Source of the DNA: Batkoa obscura
Lineage: Eukaryota > Entomophthoromycota > Entomophthoromycetes > Entomophthorales > Batkoaceae
NCBI GenBank assembly: GCA_030770535.1
Contig: JASVEC010000202.1
Span: 1-32,191 of the forward strand
DNA length: 32,191 bases
Reading direction: 5' to 3'
The position numbers and the translations under genes were made by a program. Below the pieces are notes generated by a model that did no database searches, was not told the origin of the DNA, and saw only the letters and a program-made list of their open reading frames with translations. Within the stretch, counting starts at the first letter, position 1. Each line of letters begins with the position of its first letter. Below, piece by piece: positions 11,533 through 20,657 of the stretch.

Positions 11533-11640
11533 CATACAGGGATGTATTTTTTTGTTTAAAGATTTTACTGATAACTTTTCCGCTCAAATAGCGCTTGAAA
11601 GATAGAAAAAGTGATGAAACCAAAAAAAACACCTACATAT
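11533..11640 (-). mobile_element. TIR element copy B (MITE-like, 108 bp)
   Basis: On the minus strand it reads ATATGTAGGTGTTTTTTTT at the left, GGTTTCATCACTTTTTC inside, the core CAAGCGCTATTTGAGCGG, and ends AAAATACATCCCTGTATG. It is close to the family consensus over its full length. No coding capacity beyond chance. Confidence 0.8.
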
Positions 11641-13489
11641 TGTAAAAAGATATGTTTTATGTCATAATAAAACCAACTAAAACTCTCATTAATAAAAATA
11701 GTAACAGCTGAAATGCAAGTATAAGACTAAGTAAGTATATTTCATTACAGTTTGCATAAGATTTTACAATATGAACTAATGCTGAAGTTGAATTCCTTTC
11801 AATAAATGGTAAACCTCTATTATAATATATATAAGCTTTTAATTTCATTCAAATATGTCACAGAATTAGGAGGTAATTTTTAAATCAAATGTTTTATTGT
11901 ATTTGAGGGCTTTAAGAACTGGCATTTCAACTTCTATAATAGTTTTTAAAGCACCACCATTAATAAAAGCAATACTTTATCCAACAACTTTAAAGAAAAC
12001 TTTATCTATATTTAAATATTTATCACCATTAAACCTAATATTAGTGGATAGTTTACATTAAGTTTAAAAAATATTAGCCAAAGTATTTGGCTATAGAATA
12101 AGGAAATAGACAACTTAAAATATAATATTATACTTCTAACGACATATTGTAATTGGTTGATTAAATTCAACAATGATAGTTTAAAAGCTAGATCAATTTC
12201 TTAAAAACTACTCTTTATTATTAATAACTTGGTAATCAATGTTAATTTATTTACCAAAAAACTCTAAAGAGTTTACTATAAGTTTCGAAGTTTAGGATGG
12301 CTTTGAAGGAAAGGCACATATATTATTTCCGACCTACCACATTTATCTCAAGAAAATGATTTTTCTTTTCTCGTTCTCTAAAGCCTTGTTATATTTTTAA
12401 AGTTTTTCTCGTCTTTAATAAACCATATCTTCTATCATTTTAATTTGTTAAAAATAAAGTATCTTCCTTTTAGATGAATATTCAAAAAAATTATAAAAAT
12501 TAGTCAATAATTTCCTTATAGACTTGGGTAGAAAACTTACCTAAGAGTGTTGTTAAACTAGAGTAATTTAGTTTAATGTACTTTATCATAAAAGCTACTT
12601 TCCTTGATATTTTTATAGCCTGTAAACTAAATCGATTTTAATATTTAGACCAAATAGAATCCGGTATACAATTATGTAAAAAATAATAAATATAAGTGAG
12701 GTGCAGTGAAATAAAATCAGTTTTAAACTTTATTAATTATTATAAATTTAAGCTTATTTTTATTTTATAATAAGAATCTAGATTATATTATAGTGTTCTT
12801 TAAGGAAAAAAGTTTATTATACTATTCCGTTATATCTATCGGGTAGATGTCATTGATACTCAATTACACTGATTATATATATATTGACTTTTACTATGCT
12901 TTATTAGTTTTCAAACTAAAGCTAAGTAATGATTAATATTTGTCTCAGAGTTTATAGTCGGAGACTTAACTATCTCCTTCACACAATCTTTGATAGTAAG
13001 AAAAGTAACAACTTAAAGCTCGATTTCGAACATTGGTATGATACTATAATTTATTCTCTTTATTATGTATTAAATGGATACTTGTGTTAACTCAAGAATA
13101 ACTCATGAATTAATTCGAGTAACGTAGTCAACTAATTTGTAATGTGAACTAGAAATCGATTATACCAAAGTTTATTGAGTGATTTTAAACCAAAATAAAT
13201 AATACTCTCAAAATGTACATTAGTATAATTTTACTAAATATTAGCAGACTTTATGATTGTAAATTTAATCTAGTATTATTAGGTGATAAGATATGATTGT
13301 AACATCATTTATTAAACATTATCTTTTTTTAATGTGTATTAATATCTTTACATTACTATTATATGTTCCCAAATAATATCATAATAGTATTAAAAATAAA
13401 CAACAATTATAATGAATAAAATTGTAATAAATAATATTTTACCCAAAAGTTTTTTAAACTTAAAAATAAATGTATATACTTTTTTAATA

Positions 13490-13800
13490 AATAAACTAAA
13501 AACAAAATCCAAAAAAACACTGAAGAATAATGTAATCATAAAAGTTGTTATCAAGATTTAAGTTTTTCAAATATTATGGTAACAAAAATAACTATCATAT
13601 ATTAATAATATAAGCAACTTTCTTGTAAACTGGGTATGTAAAGCAACCAAAAGTTCAAAAAATACTAAAGAACAATAATGTAGGTATGGTAAAAATTACT
13701 TACTAAGCTTAAGTTTCTTGAAGATTATAGCAATAAAAATAAGTATTATAAATTAGTGTTATAAGCAAGCTTCTTGTAAAATAGGTATATAAAGCAAGCA
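13490..13800 (+). repeat. Degenerate tandem repeat, period about 150 bp, in the S41 promoter
   Basis: Three sets of matching landmarks recur at similar spacing. AATAATGTA occurs at 13526 and 13674 (148 apart). AAGTTT followed by a run ending ATTATRG and AAYAAAAATAA occurs at 13560 and 13711 (151 apart). TTCTTGTAAA followed by GTATRTAAAGCAA occurs near 13619 and 13769, with GTATRTAAAGC at 13634 and 13785 (151 apart). This gives a little over two diverged copies ending just before the S41 gene. The right-hand copy carries the likely TATA box and the left-hand one a mutated version (TATGTAAA). Confidence 0.6.
13786..13793 (+). promoter_or_regulatory. TATA box of the S41 peptidase gene
   Basis: TATATAAA within GTATATAAAGCAAGC, about 71 nt upstream of the ATG. 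The same spacing is seen at the trypsin-like and lipase genes, which supports it as a core promoter. Confidence 0.55.
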
Positions 13801-13856
13801 AAATATGGTAAGGATGTTATAAAATTATAGAACAAAACAAATATTCATTTAATACT

Positions 13857-15758
13857 ATGCAACTCAATTTTCTCTCGTTGATAACTCTATTTGCTGCTTT
13901 GGTATCTGGTCAAAATAGCACTAAAACTACAGATCCCTGTGCAAAGATAGCTAGCAAATCAGTAATTGGTTATAAAGATGCACTTGCTTGTTATGACAAC
14001 TTTGAACTAACTAATAAAGTACGTGATGGTGTTTCAGATACTTTAAAAAAGATCCTTCCTTTCTATGCTTTTATCGATATTGCTAAAAGATCCCCTGATC
14101 CAAAAGTGCCTAGTTATATTGATATTGAGGCTGAATTGAACAAAGTCTTATCTAAAAAATATGATACTGAACGTGATTTCCAAGTTTCTATTGTTAAGTT
14201 TTTCAACTCTTTAGAAGATGGCCATACCACATATACTTCCAATTGTTTTTCCAGTTTCGTATTCAGACAACCATTCCCATTATACCCAGAAGAAGGTAAA
14301 TGGGGAGAAATCCGAGTTAAGATCCCTCAAGGTTTGCAATATAGTCAATCTCTTCTTGATGCTTGGAAAGCCGCTGGTATAGATGTGTTAAGCTATGCTG
14401 GTGCTGAAGTGTTATCGATTGATGGTAAACAACCACTCGAATTTGTCGAAGAGTACGCCAAACATTATGTTGGTACATCAAGAGATGTTAACTCTCGTAT
14501 GAATTATGCGCTTGCACGTTCCATTCAAAGTAATGGTCAGTGGGGTATTAGTTATGGTAGCTTTGGTTCTACTACTATTCCACCAGTTAAAGAAACTTTA
14601 ACTTTTAGAATTCGTGTTGGTAATGATGAAAAAGAAGTAGTTGTACCTTATATTGCTACTCCAAATGTAGAAAGTCCATTTACTGATGCCAAGTCATTTT
14701 ATGATAACAATTGTGCTGTGGTTGATTACGATGCTCTCATAAAAGATATTTTTGGGAGTAACAGTAGGCTTCAATTATTAGAAGTACCCAAAGTCAAAAA
14801 AATTCCAATCGAAGCACCACTTGAATCTAAAGACTCTAGATTGATTGATCCTCTTTTAACTGCTGTAGTTGATGGTACCTATATTAAAACTTATATTTTA
14901 CCTGATAATGTAGGTGTTGTTCACATTTCTACCTTTTCAGCAAACGAAGGAGATATATGGTCAAAAGAACTTTATGATGGTTTTAAAGCACTTCAGGATG
15001 AGAAAGTAGAAAAATTGATCTTAGATGTAAGTAACAATGGTGGTGGTTATATCTGCTGGGGTTATAGTGTGCTAGATTATCTCTTCCCAAATGCAACTAC
15101 TAAGTTTTTTAATACCGATATGCATTATTCTCCATTACTTTCTAAACTCACTCAAAATAATACGTATGGCTTCTTTAATCCAACTGATTATAATCAACCC
15201 GATGGTAAACCATTTCCTTCCCAAAATGCCTTTACTAATATCAAGACATACTATCGTGGTACTAATAGAAATAGCCAATACACTCCACAATTCCAAGAAA
15301 AATGTGGTACCAATCAATTACGCTCTCTATTAGTTAATAATACTCAACCATTTAAAACTAAAAATATTGCTTTAGTTTCGAACTCTATCTGTTATTCTAC
15401 TTGTACCCTTTTAAGTAACGGTATGCAAGAATTTCATAATGTCAAGAGTTATGCTTTTGGCGGCCTTAAAAATAAAGATGCTACTATTGGTTCCCTTGCT
15501 GGCGGCACTGTTTACTCTCTCGATAGGCTTTTAGGTAGTTTAGCATCTTCAGGACTAGATAAAGATCCAGCTGCTCCACAATCACTTCCAATTAATGGTG
15601 CTCTCAGTCTCACTGTTAGAGAGGCTTATTCTTCTAGATTTAAGGAGCTCCGTCCATTAGAGTTCACTTGGAATCCAGCCAAGAATCATAAAGCTTATAC
15701 TGCAGAAACTGCTTTTAACCCATACAAGATTTGGGAGCAGGTTGCTAAAGATTTATAA
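13857..15758 (+). CDS. Secreted S41-family (tail-specific-like) serine peptidase
   Basis: Intronless, 633 residues. The N-terminus (MQLNFLSLITLFAALVSG) is a clear signal peptide, so the protein is secreted or enters the secretory route. The S41 fold is indicated by LILDVSNNGGGYI (387-399), the conserved strand and glycine turn, and by SNSICYSTCTLLSNGMQE (508-525), which holds the predicted nucleophile Ser514 between two cysteines. The long region before it, including SLEDGHTTY, matches the N-terminal part seen in fungal S41 proteins. A PDZ domain is not obvious. This resembles the fungal S41 group that includes ustP-type proteins, found both as digestive enzymes and in peptide-processing clusters; no precursor peptide or tailoring genes are nearby, so a nutritional or host-interaction role is more likely. 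The substrate is unknown. Confidence 0.85.
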   Translation: MQLNFLSLITLFAALVSGQNSTKTTDPCAKIASKSVIGYKDALACYDNFELTNKVRDGVSDTLKKILPFYAFIDIAKRSPDPKVPSYIDIEAELNKVLSKKYDTERDFQVSIVKFFNSLEDGHTTYTSNCFSSFVFRQPFPLYPEEGKWGEIRVKIPQGLQYSQSLLDAWKAAGIDVLSYAGAEVLSIDGKQPLEFVEEYAKHYVGTSRDVNSRMNYALARSIQSNGQWGISYGSFGSTTIPPVKETLTFRIRVGNDEKEVVVPYIATPNVESPFTDAKSFYDNNCAVVDYDALIKDIFGSNSRLQLLEVPKVKKIPIEAPLESKDSRLIDPLLTAVVDGTYIKTYILPDNVGVVHISTFSANEGDIWSKELYDGFKALQDEKVEKLILDVSNNGGGYICWGYSVLDYLFPNATTKFFNTDMHYSPLLSKLTQNNTYGFFNPTDYNQPDGKPFPSQNAFTNIKTYYRGTNRNSQYTPQFQEKCGTNQLRSLLVNNTQPFKTKNIALVSNSICYSTCTLLSNGMQEFHNVKSYAFGGLKNKDATIGSLAGGTVYSLDRLLGSLASSGLDKDPAAPQSLPINGALSLTVREAYSSRFKELRPLEFTWNPAKNHKAYTAETAFNPYKIWEQVAKDL

Positions 15759-16229
15759 AAGCATATGAATAATATAATCAATAAAAAGAGTCCCTTTTTT
15801 ATCTGTTATTATTTGCAATATTTAAAAATTAATGAGTTAAACAAACCCAAGGTTTAACTTTTTTTCGCTCTTATTTATTAAAAATGTACTAAATAAACAT
15901 AAACATAAACAAGACGAGAATGATGGCTATGTTTTTTAGGTTTTAAATACTGAGAGGGTATACTGCTACCTAATTTTTTTTTTTATTTGAAGCTGGTCAT
16001 ATTAACATTCAGATTTCAACTTACGATAAACTAGAAAACTTCGTGATTTTAACTGAGCACTTTAACTTTCACATCAGTAAAAGGGTGTAAACTCCTTAAT
16101 ACTCTATTTTAATTTTTAAACTTAAAAAACAAAAAAGCTTTATTTTTTAAAATAGATATATTTTTATAAAGAAAATTGTTTTTTTTTAAACATATTGTAT
16201 AAAGGCGTATTTAGGATTTAATAGTAAAG
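15759..16229. other. Convergent intergenic region
   Basis: Space between the 3' ends of the S41 peptidase and the trypsin-like gene. Contains AATAAAAAG just after the S41 stop (about 15779), a plausible polyadenylation signal. Nothing else seen. Confidence 0.5.
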
Positions 16230-17003
16230 TCAACTTGAGTTCTCCTTAATAAAGTCAGTAATAGCAGAGGCACGAGTATAGACACCCAGAAAACCTTCAC
16301 GACCACAATCATAGCCACATGATATAGTACTAACCAATACTGTATCTGAGCCTTCTTGTATAAATATTGGGCCTCCAGAATCACCTATCCATGCATATTT
16401 ACCTCCTTTTGGGTATCCAGCACAAAATTGAGATTCAGCATCTAATTTAGGATACGCTTGCTTGCATTTGGTAATATTATATACTGGGACTTTAACCTCA
16501 TTAAGGGCTGATGAGGTCTCACTTGTTTCGGATGTATCAGTACCCCGACCAATGACTTTAAGAAGAGTATTGTCAGCATTTGAATATTTATCATCATTTA
16601 ATTTTATACCGGTAGATGGTTCTGATTGTGCATCAAGTTTCCAAATAGCAACATCGTAAGAATAAGTGTCTTTTTTATATTTCAAATGAACAATATGTTT
16701 TAAAACGTTATAAGTCTTTCCCTTTTCAGAAGACTCATCTATCTCTAGATTATGACGATGTACGTGAGCAGTCAACTGTATGCCTTCGTCAAGAGAAAAC
16801 TGAGCATTTGTAACCACCGTGTTTCTATTGTATAAAATATCACCTCGAGTATGAAAATCCATAACAGTAATGGGTACCATCCACAGATATTTAAATTTAG
16901 GTGATACTTCATTACCACCTACGATAGGAACAGCTGGATTTATAAATGATATGCTACTAGTAAAGGCAATACCAAGGAGAGTTAAAACAAGCTTGGATTT
17001 CAT
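16230..17003 (-). CDS. Secreted trypsin-fold protein lacking catalytic His (probable pseudoprotease)
   Basis: Intronless, 257 residues. A signal peptide (MKSKLVLTLLGIAFTSS) and short propeptide precede IVGG (27-30). The chymotrypsin fold is clear from AHVHRHNLE, YDVAIWKLD with Asp117 (Asp102 in chymotrypsin numbering), NEVKVPVYN, FCAGYPKGGK, GDSGGPIF with Ser209 (Ser195), and the final helix AITDFIKEN. The usual TAAHC block reads TNAQF (65-69), so catalytic His57 is Gln68 and Cys58 is Phe. Its partner Cys42 is also gone (FHTRGD for FCGGS). At the S1 pocket Asp189 is replaced by Tyr203, Cys191 by Trp205 and Trp215 by Cys229. The activation site is Pro-Ile rather than Arg-Ile. Only the Cys168-Cys182 pair (C180, C194) remains standard. 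Proteolysis as a normal trypsin is unlikely; a binding, decoy or inhibitor role is inference. Confidence 0.88.
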   Translation of the reverse strand: MKSKLVLTLLGIAFTSSISFINPAVPIVGGNEVSPKFKYLWMVPITVMDFHTRGDILYNRNTVVTNAQFSLDEGIQLTAHVHRHNLEIDESSEKGKTYNVLKHIVHLKYKKDTYSYDVAIWKLDAQSEPSTGIKLNDDKYSNADNTLLKVIGRGTDTSETSETSSALNEVKVPVYNITKCKQAYPKLDAESQFCAGYPKGGKYAWIGDSGGPIFIQEGSDTVLVSTISCGYDCGREGFLGVYTRASAITDFIKENSS

Positions 17004-17063
17004 TTCTACATCTTACAAACAGCAAATTCGCGTATACCTTGACCTTGGGCATTTTGAGCTTGT

Positions 17064-17070
17064 GTTTATA
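17064..17070 (-). promoter_or_regulatory. TATA-like box of the trypsin-like gene
   Basis: On the minus strand TATAAAC, about 67 nt upstream of the ATG at 17003, matching the spacing at the neighbouring secreted-protein genes. The match to TATAAA is good but short. Confidence 0.45.
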
Positions 17071-17268
17071 CTTAATTGTATATTTTAGTAAGACAAAATT
17101 CCCTGAATATCTCTTTATGCCACATAACAAAAATGTTATGGTAGATAAAAATGATTAAATATAAAATTTTATATTGATTTTGTTAGACATAATTACACCA
17201 AGTGTATCTATAGTTACAATACTTGTTAAACTTTTACGCTATCCTTTTTATATTTTTATATAATACAA

Positions 17269-17376
17269 TATATGGGGCTGTTTTTTTTAGTTTCATTATT
17301 TTTCCATTTTTTAAGCGCTATTTATGTGGAAAAATTGTCAGTAAAATTCTTAAATACAAAAATACATCCCCATATA
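17269..17376 (+). mobile_element. TIR element copy C (MITE-like, 108 bp)
   Basis: The best-preserved ends of the family: TATATGGGG at the left and CCCCATATA at the right are perfect inverted repeats, and the match continues imperfectly (GCTGTTTTTTTT against GATGTATTTTTG). The inner block TTAAGCGCTATTTATGTGG and TAAAATTCTTAAATAC follow the consensus. No protein is encoded: a 87-codon frame through it is not conserved in other copies. Confidence 0.85.
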
Positions 17377-17709
17377 TAAAGATAAAACAACTGAACAAAA
17401 CTCTTAATAAAATTCTAGATATTATAAGTCAGCTAAAGTTTATTGTGATATCATTAAATAAACGCCTTTTAAAGTTATATATGTAGCACTGAAACATCTT
17501 AACTTTGTTAGAATAAATATTACAAAAAGTTTATTATAAAGTCAATTTAGCATTTTATAATTGCAAATAAAAGTTAAAATGAAAGTTTATAAACAGCTAG
17601 TAAAATACATTTGTATTATCAACAGTAAAGTCATTAAATAACCAATAAAATAATCAACATTAGAAAGTAAAGTACAATTTTATTTTTTTGTTTGTGATTT
17701 GGTGCTAAG

Positions 17710-17907
17710 CTACTTCAATCGTTCTAATGACGCTTTTGCTATATCTCCTGCTAGATATGCGTCACTTCTAAAAGCTTTTATATTCTCTATGCTTTTTACC
17801 TAGGCCTTTATCGTAGCTATGAGGCTTGGAAGGTAGAATCCACATATATATAGCTCTTGTACAATTGTTTTATAACTTTCTAAAACTGCAAGTAATGTAC
17901 TTAATAG
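17710..17907 (-). pseudogene. C-terminal remnant of an unrecognised protein gene
   Basis: On the minus strand one frame reads like real protein, interrupted by a single in-frame TAG at 17812-17810. Segments include VLESYKTIVQELYICGFYLP and, after the TAG, ENIKAFRSDAYLAGDIAKAS, closing with a natural stop at 17712-17710. The composition is balanced and alpha-helical and the DNA is less AT-rich than its surroundings, unlike chance frames here. It has no start codon, and element copy D begins 14 bases upstream. I read it as the tail of a broken host gene of unknown family. A spliced exon of an unseen gene is the alternative. Confidence 0.45.
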
Positions 17908-17920
17908 TCAAATATCTTTA

Positions 17921-18030
17921 TATAAATGGGAGTGTTTTTTTTGACTTTGTTATCTTTTCCATTTTCTAAGCGCTATTTAAGCGGAAAATTTGTTAGTAAA
18001 ATTCTTAAACACAAAAATACATCCCCAAAT
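17921..18030 (+). mobile_element. TIR element copy D (MITE-like, 110 bp)
   Basis: Left end TATAAATGGGAGTGTTTTTT, core CTAAGCGCTATTTAAGCGG (one change from consensus), right end AAAAATACATCCCCAAAT. The core is near perfect while the outermost bases have drifted. It sits 14 bases from the open end of the coding remnant at 17710-17907. Confidence 0.8.
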
Positions 18031-18203
18031 CGTAACTTTGGGTGATGAAGTTTAAATTGCTAAAATCTAAAGTCAGCACATTTGAAGTTCAGACTTCTGT
18101 AATAATTTTATAGTTTTCAAGTACTATACTATACATTTACTCAATCCTTAGCCATTTTAAATTCGGTTTATTTTTTGTCTTTTCCTTTTTTTAAGATCCA
18201 TTT

Positions 18204-18480
18204 AAGGAATAAAGCTCCTGAGTGCTTTATTGATCAAGACAGAAGAAATCAGAATTAAAGTGGTAATTTTAAAAGGTAGGAGTGATAGTGTAGCAATAGC
18301 AAACAGCTTCATAGATTGTGAGAATAGGGAAGAATTCCAGCTCGCTTAGATTAGCTATCAATTTGGGAAAGTTATATTCAATTTAAATTCCTTTATTTCA
18401 AATAAAGTATATTGATAGCTCGTCTGCTTCAAGAGTATACAGGGCGGTCATAACAGGAAGTAACATCTTCAAAGTTCGAT
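18204..18480 (+). pseudogene. Possible decayed plus-strand gene
   Basis: Two short plus-strand frames in different phases have protein-like composition: residues such as ILKGRSDSVAIANSFIDCEN (about 18258-18320) and DSSSASRVYRAVITGSNIFK (about 18413-18472). The first could begin with a hydrophobic stretch KLLSALLI after a non-ATG codon, like a damaged signal peptide. No homology is recognised and the evidence is only composition, so this is tentative. Confidence 0.22.
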
Positions 18481-18568
18481 AAAAATAACCAAAAGGATCA
18501 TTAAAGAGCAAAAAAAAATAAGGATTTAATACTAGTATAAAAACATATCGCAATTTATTTCAAATTAA

Positions 18569-18675
18569 TATATATGGATATATTTTTTATCTACCAATTT
18601 ACTAATAATTTTTTCCCTCAAATAGCGTTTAAAAACTGGAAAAAGTGATGAGGCCGAAAAAAACGCTCTCATTTG
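18569..18675 (-). mobile_element. TIR element copy E (MITE-like, 107 bp, diverged)
   Basis: On the minus strand: left end CAAATGAGAGCGTTTTTTTC, then CTCATCACTTTTTCCAG, core TTAAACGCTATTTGAGGG, right end AAAAATATATCCATATAT. It is recognisable across its length but more diverged than B, C, D or G. Confidence 0.7.
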
Positions 18676-18991
18676 GTAAAAATTACAAATTTCCCCCATT
18701 ATGAATTTCCACTTTTCAAATACCAAGACTTCTTCAAGTTCTGATTCTTCTACACTAGTATGGTACCCATCTTGGCAGACTTATATGTATAATGCCAAAA
18801 AATCTTCTCCGTATCATTAAGAAGAAGCTTAACAATAACATGAATGAATTTTAAATAACAGATTATTAATTATTAAATTAACATATATATCAAATATTAT
18901 AAAAAGCTTCTTCTATTAAACTATCATATTGAAAAAACGGCCAATACTTGCTAAAAATTACCAATAATGGTAGTTATACATCCAAGATAGA

Positions 18992-18998
18992 TATAAAA
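18992..18998 (+). promoter_or_regulatory. TATA box of the lipase gene
   Basis: TATAAAAA in ATAGATATAAAAATG, about 65 nt upstream of the ATG at 19057. A second TATAAATA lies at 19007, about 50 nt upstream. The first matches the spacing of the neighbouring secreted-protein genes. Confidence 0.45.
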
Positions 18999-19056
18999 AT
19001 GAAACATATAAATAAAATAAAATTAATATATTCAAAAAGATTTGTTAATTTAAGAT

Positions 19057-20010
19057 ATGAAACTTATCTTGACAATATTTACCACTCTATTAGCATCCAA
19101 CCATATATTAACAGCAAATGTTACTGAGCAGGATTATTTCATTCGGTTTAAACAAAGTCTTGAAATGTTGGTCAAAAATATACAACCTCCCAGATGCCAA
19201 GGGAGGAGGATAAGTGAGAAGTCATTAATCCAATCAGGAAACGAAGCTGATGGGAAAATCTATGCCCGATTTGCGGGTGCATCTTATTGTTCTAATAAAA
19301 GTGTACTAAACTGGAAGTGTACTCATTGTATGAAAATCCAAGATTTAATTGAGGATATCAAAATACTGGAAGATAGAGCTACTGAAACTAGAGGATATAT
19401 TGCAATAAATAATAAGCGTAAGGAAATTATTATCTCGTTTCGCGGCAACTCTAACTTGCAAAATTGGTTACTAAGTGTTCAAATTGGCAAAGCACTAATG
19501 ACATTTGATGGTAAATCTTACAATGTCCATGCTGGGTTTAAAAAAGCGGCAGATGCTCTATTCCCTATTGTTTCATCTAATCTAGGATTAATGTTATCTT
19601 CTTATCCTCAATATAAAGTAGTTGTAACTGGACATAGCTTTGGAGCTGCAATTGCTAGTTTGATGGCGTTGAGGCTTAAAGGCGAATTAAATTTAAATGA
19701 TAACCAGCTTCGACTGTATACCTATGGTGCCCCGAGGATTGGAGATGCTAATTTTGCAAGGTTTGTCAACCAAAATCGTTTTACTATTGGAAGATTTGTT
19801 AATGCAAACGATGTAGTACCTCATCTCACAGCTGAAATAATTAACTTTACCCACCATCAGCAAGAACTTTGGGTAAACGGTATGAGTACTAAATTATGCA
19901 GCACTTCTTTTTTAGAAGATCCTGAGTGCTCTTATAAAGAGTGGTATCGCCCTAGTCCAGATGCGCACCTTGAAATTTGGGGCATTCCATTAGGTAATCT
20001 CAGCTGTTGA
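19057..20010 (+). CDS. Secreted class 3 (fungal-type) lipase
   Basis: Intronless, 317 residues. A signal peptide covers residues 1 to about 20 (MKLILTIFTTLLASNHILTA). The alpha/beta-hydrolase core is complete: oxyanion-region ISFRGN (126-131), nucleophile Ser194 in the elbow GHSFGAA, Asp252 in NANDVVPH, and His304 in PDAHLEIWG near the C-terminus. YTYGAPRIGD after the elbow is the usual class 3 strand. The length agrees with Rhizomucor miehei-type lipases and related feruloyl esterases. Several cysteines (positions 48, 78, 88, 91, 281, 291, 317) suit an extracellular protein with disulphides. It should hydrolyse triacylglycerols or related esters outside the cell; the exact substrate is not evident. 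It lies next to the secreted S41 and trypsin-fold genes. Confidence 0.9.
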   Translation: MKLILTIFTTLLASNHILTANVTEQDYFIRFKQSLEMLVKNIQPPRCQGRRISEKSLIQSGNEADGKIYARFAGASYCSNKSVLNWKCTHCMKIQDLIEDIKILEDRATETRGYIAINNKRKEIIISFRGNSNLQNWLLSVQIGKALMTFDGKSYNVHAGFKKAADALFPIVSSNLGLMLSSYPQYKVVVTGHSFGAAIASLMALRLKGELNLNDNQLRLYTYGAPRIGDANFARFVNQNRFTIGRFVNANDVVPHLTAEIINFTHHQQELWVNGMSTKLCSTSFLEDPECSYKEWYRPSPDAHLEIWGIPLGNLSC

Positions 20011-20048
20011 TTTACATAGATCTGAGATTTATTTTAACTTTAAAGAAA

Positions 20049-20489
20049 CTATAGTTTCTTAAAATAAAATTGGTACATAAATTCAGCATAATATTTTTTC
20101 TCTATAAATTCAGGATAAATCTGTGCTGTTTTCATTTCCAAAAGAATATTAAAGGGACCATGGTAGTCTGTAAGGGAAAAATCTAAAGCCCTCAATAACA
20201 TAGAAAATGAAAAGATAGATAGAGAAAGATAAGGGTAATCTAATAAGCTTATAGACTTAGAGGGAAACTTTTTGGCTCTGGAACTTTTCCAGTGGACGAG
20301 TAAAGAGAGCTTCTCAATTATTAAAGATTCAAAACCTGGTACAAGTGATAATGGGGTAGGGAAAGAAAATCCAGAGCTTTTGTTGATACAAAAACCCGTT
20401 ATTGAGAGAAATATTGATACAACAACCATGTAGAAGATGTGAGGAGGAATTGAGAGTGTAATGAGACCGAAATCGGATGGGTTGTTCAT
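20049..20489 (-). CDS. Unrecognised membrane-associated or secreted protein, possibly broken
   Basis: A 146-codon minus-strand frame that is less AT-rich than the flanks. One clear hydrophobic segment (IFYMVVVSIFLSITGFCI, residues about 18-35) is followed by a Ser/Leu-rich region with no known motif. The same frame is open back to about 20540 without an ATG. Further upstream at 20595 is an ATG that begins a signal-peptide-like run (MKVTFTISTILIS), with TATAAAA 69 nt before it, the same layout as the other secreted-protein genes here. These two parts are in different frames and no GT-AG intron of reasonable size joins them. Either the gene is frame-broken, the assembly has an indel, or the start lies elsewhere. 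I do not recognise the family; a chance frame cannot be fully excluded. Confidence 0.4.
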   Translation of the reverse strand: MNNPSDFGLITLSIPPHIFYMVVVSIFLSITGFCINKSSGFSFPTPLSLVPGFESLIIEKLSLLVHWKSSRAKKFPSKSISLLDYPYLSLSIFSFSMLLRALDFSLTDYHGPFNILLEMKTAQIYPEFIEKKYYAEFMYQFYFKKL

Positions 20490-20657
20490 GACATGAATAA
20501 TGGGAAGAGGGATATCAAGAGTAACTGGTCCTGAGGTTTAATTCAAGGATCTTTACAGAGATGAGAATTGTAGAAATGGTGAAGGTGACCTTCATAAACA
20601 AATCACAAACAAGGCAGTTAGAGAGTGAATTCTGGAAGCGTTTTTCCCAGTTGGCAG

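Larger units (their letters stand above)
10583..13856. other. 3.3-kb gene-poor interval
   Basis: The longest gap in the window. It holds TIR element copy B and, at its right end, a degenerate promoter-proximal tandem repeat (both listed). Minus-strand frames at 10701-10883, 11384-11632 and 11657-11848 are short and without family features; the second is a translation of copy B and its flank. I see no RNA gene here. Confidence 0.6.
17071..18990. other. Repeat-rich intergenic block with coding remnants
   Basis: About 1.9 kb between divergent secreted-protein genes, carrying three TIR elements (C, D, E) and two stretches that look like decayed coding sequence (listed separately). The stretch 17380-17700 has no visible feature. 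It is the most rearranged-looking part of the window. Confidence 0.55.

Noticed and set aside
13857-15758. S41 peptidase as part of a ribosomally made peptide (ustiloxin-like) cluster
   Set aside because: No repeated precursor peptide with Kex2 sites, DUF3328-type oxidase or methyltransferase nearby. The P450 is 7.5 kb away with ATP11 between.
11384-17486. Similar peptides (FKRYLSGKVISKIF and FKRYLCGKIVSKIL) from frames at 11384-11632 and 17223-17486, as if a small protein family
   Set aside because: Both are translations of the TIR element. The frame shifts between copies (G has one extra base in the T/C run, and stops), so the conservation is of DNA, not protein.
18160-18215. Possible ninth TIR element (TTTCCTTTTTTTAAGATCCATTTAAGGA)
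   Set aside because: Only the T-rich part and a loose core match; neither terminal repeat is present, so similarity may be compositional.
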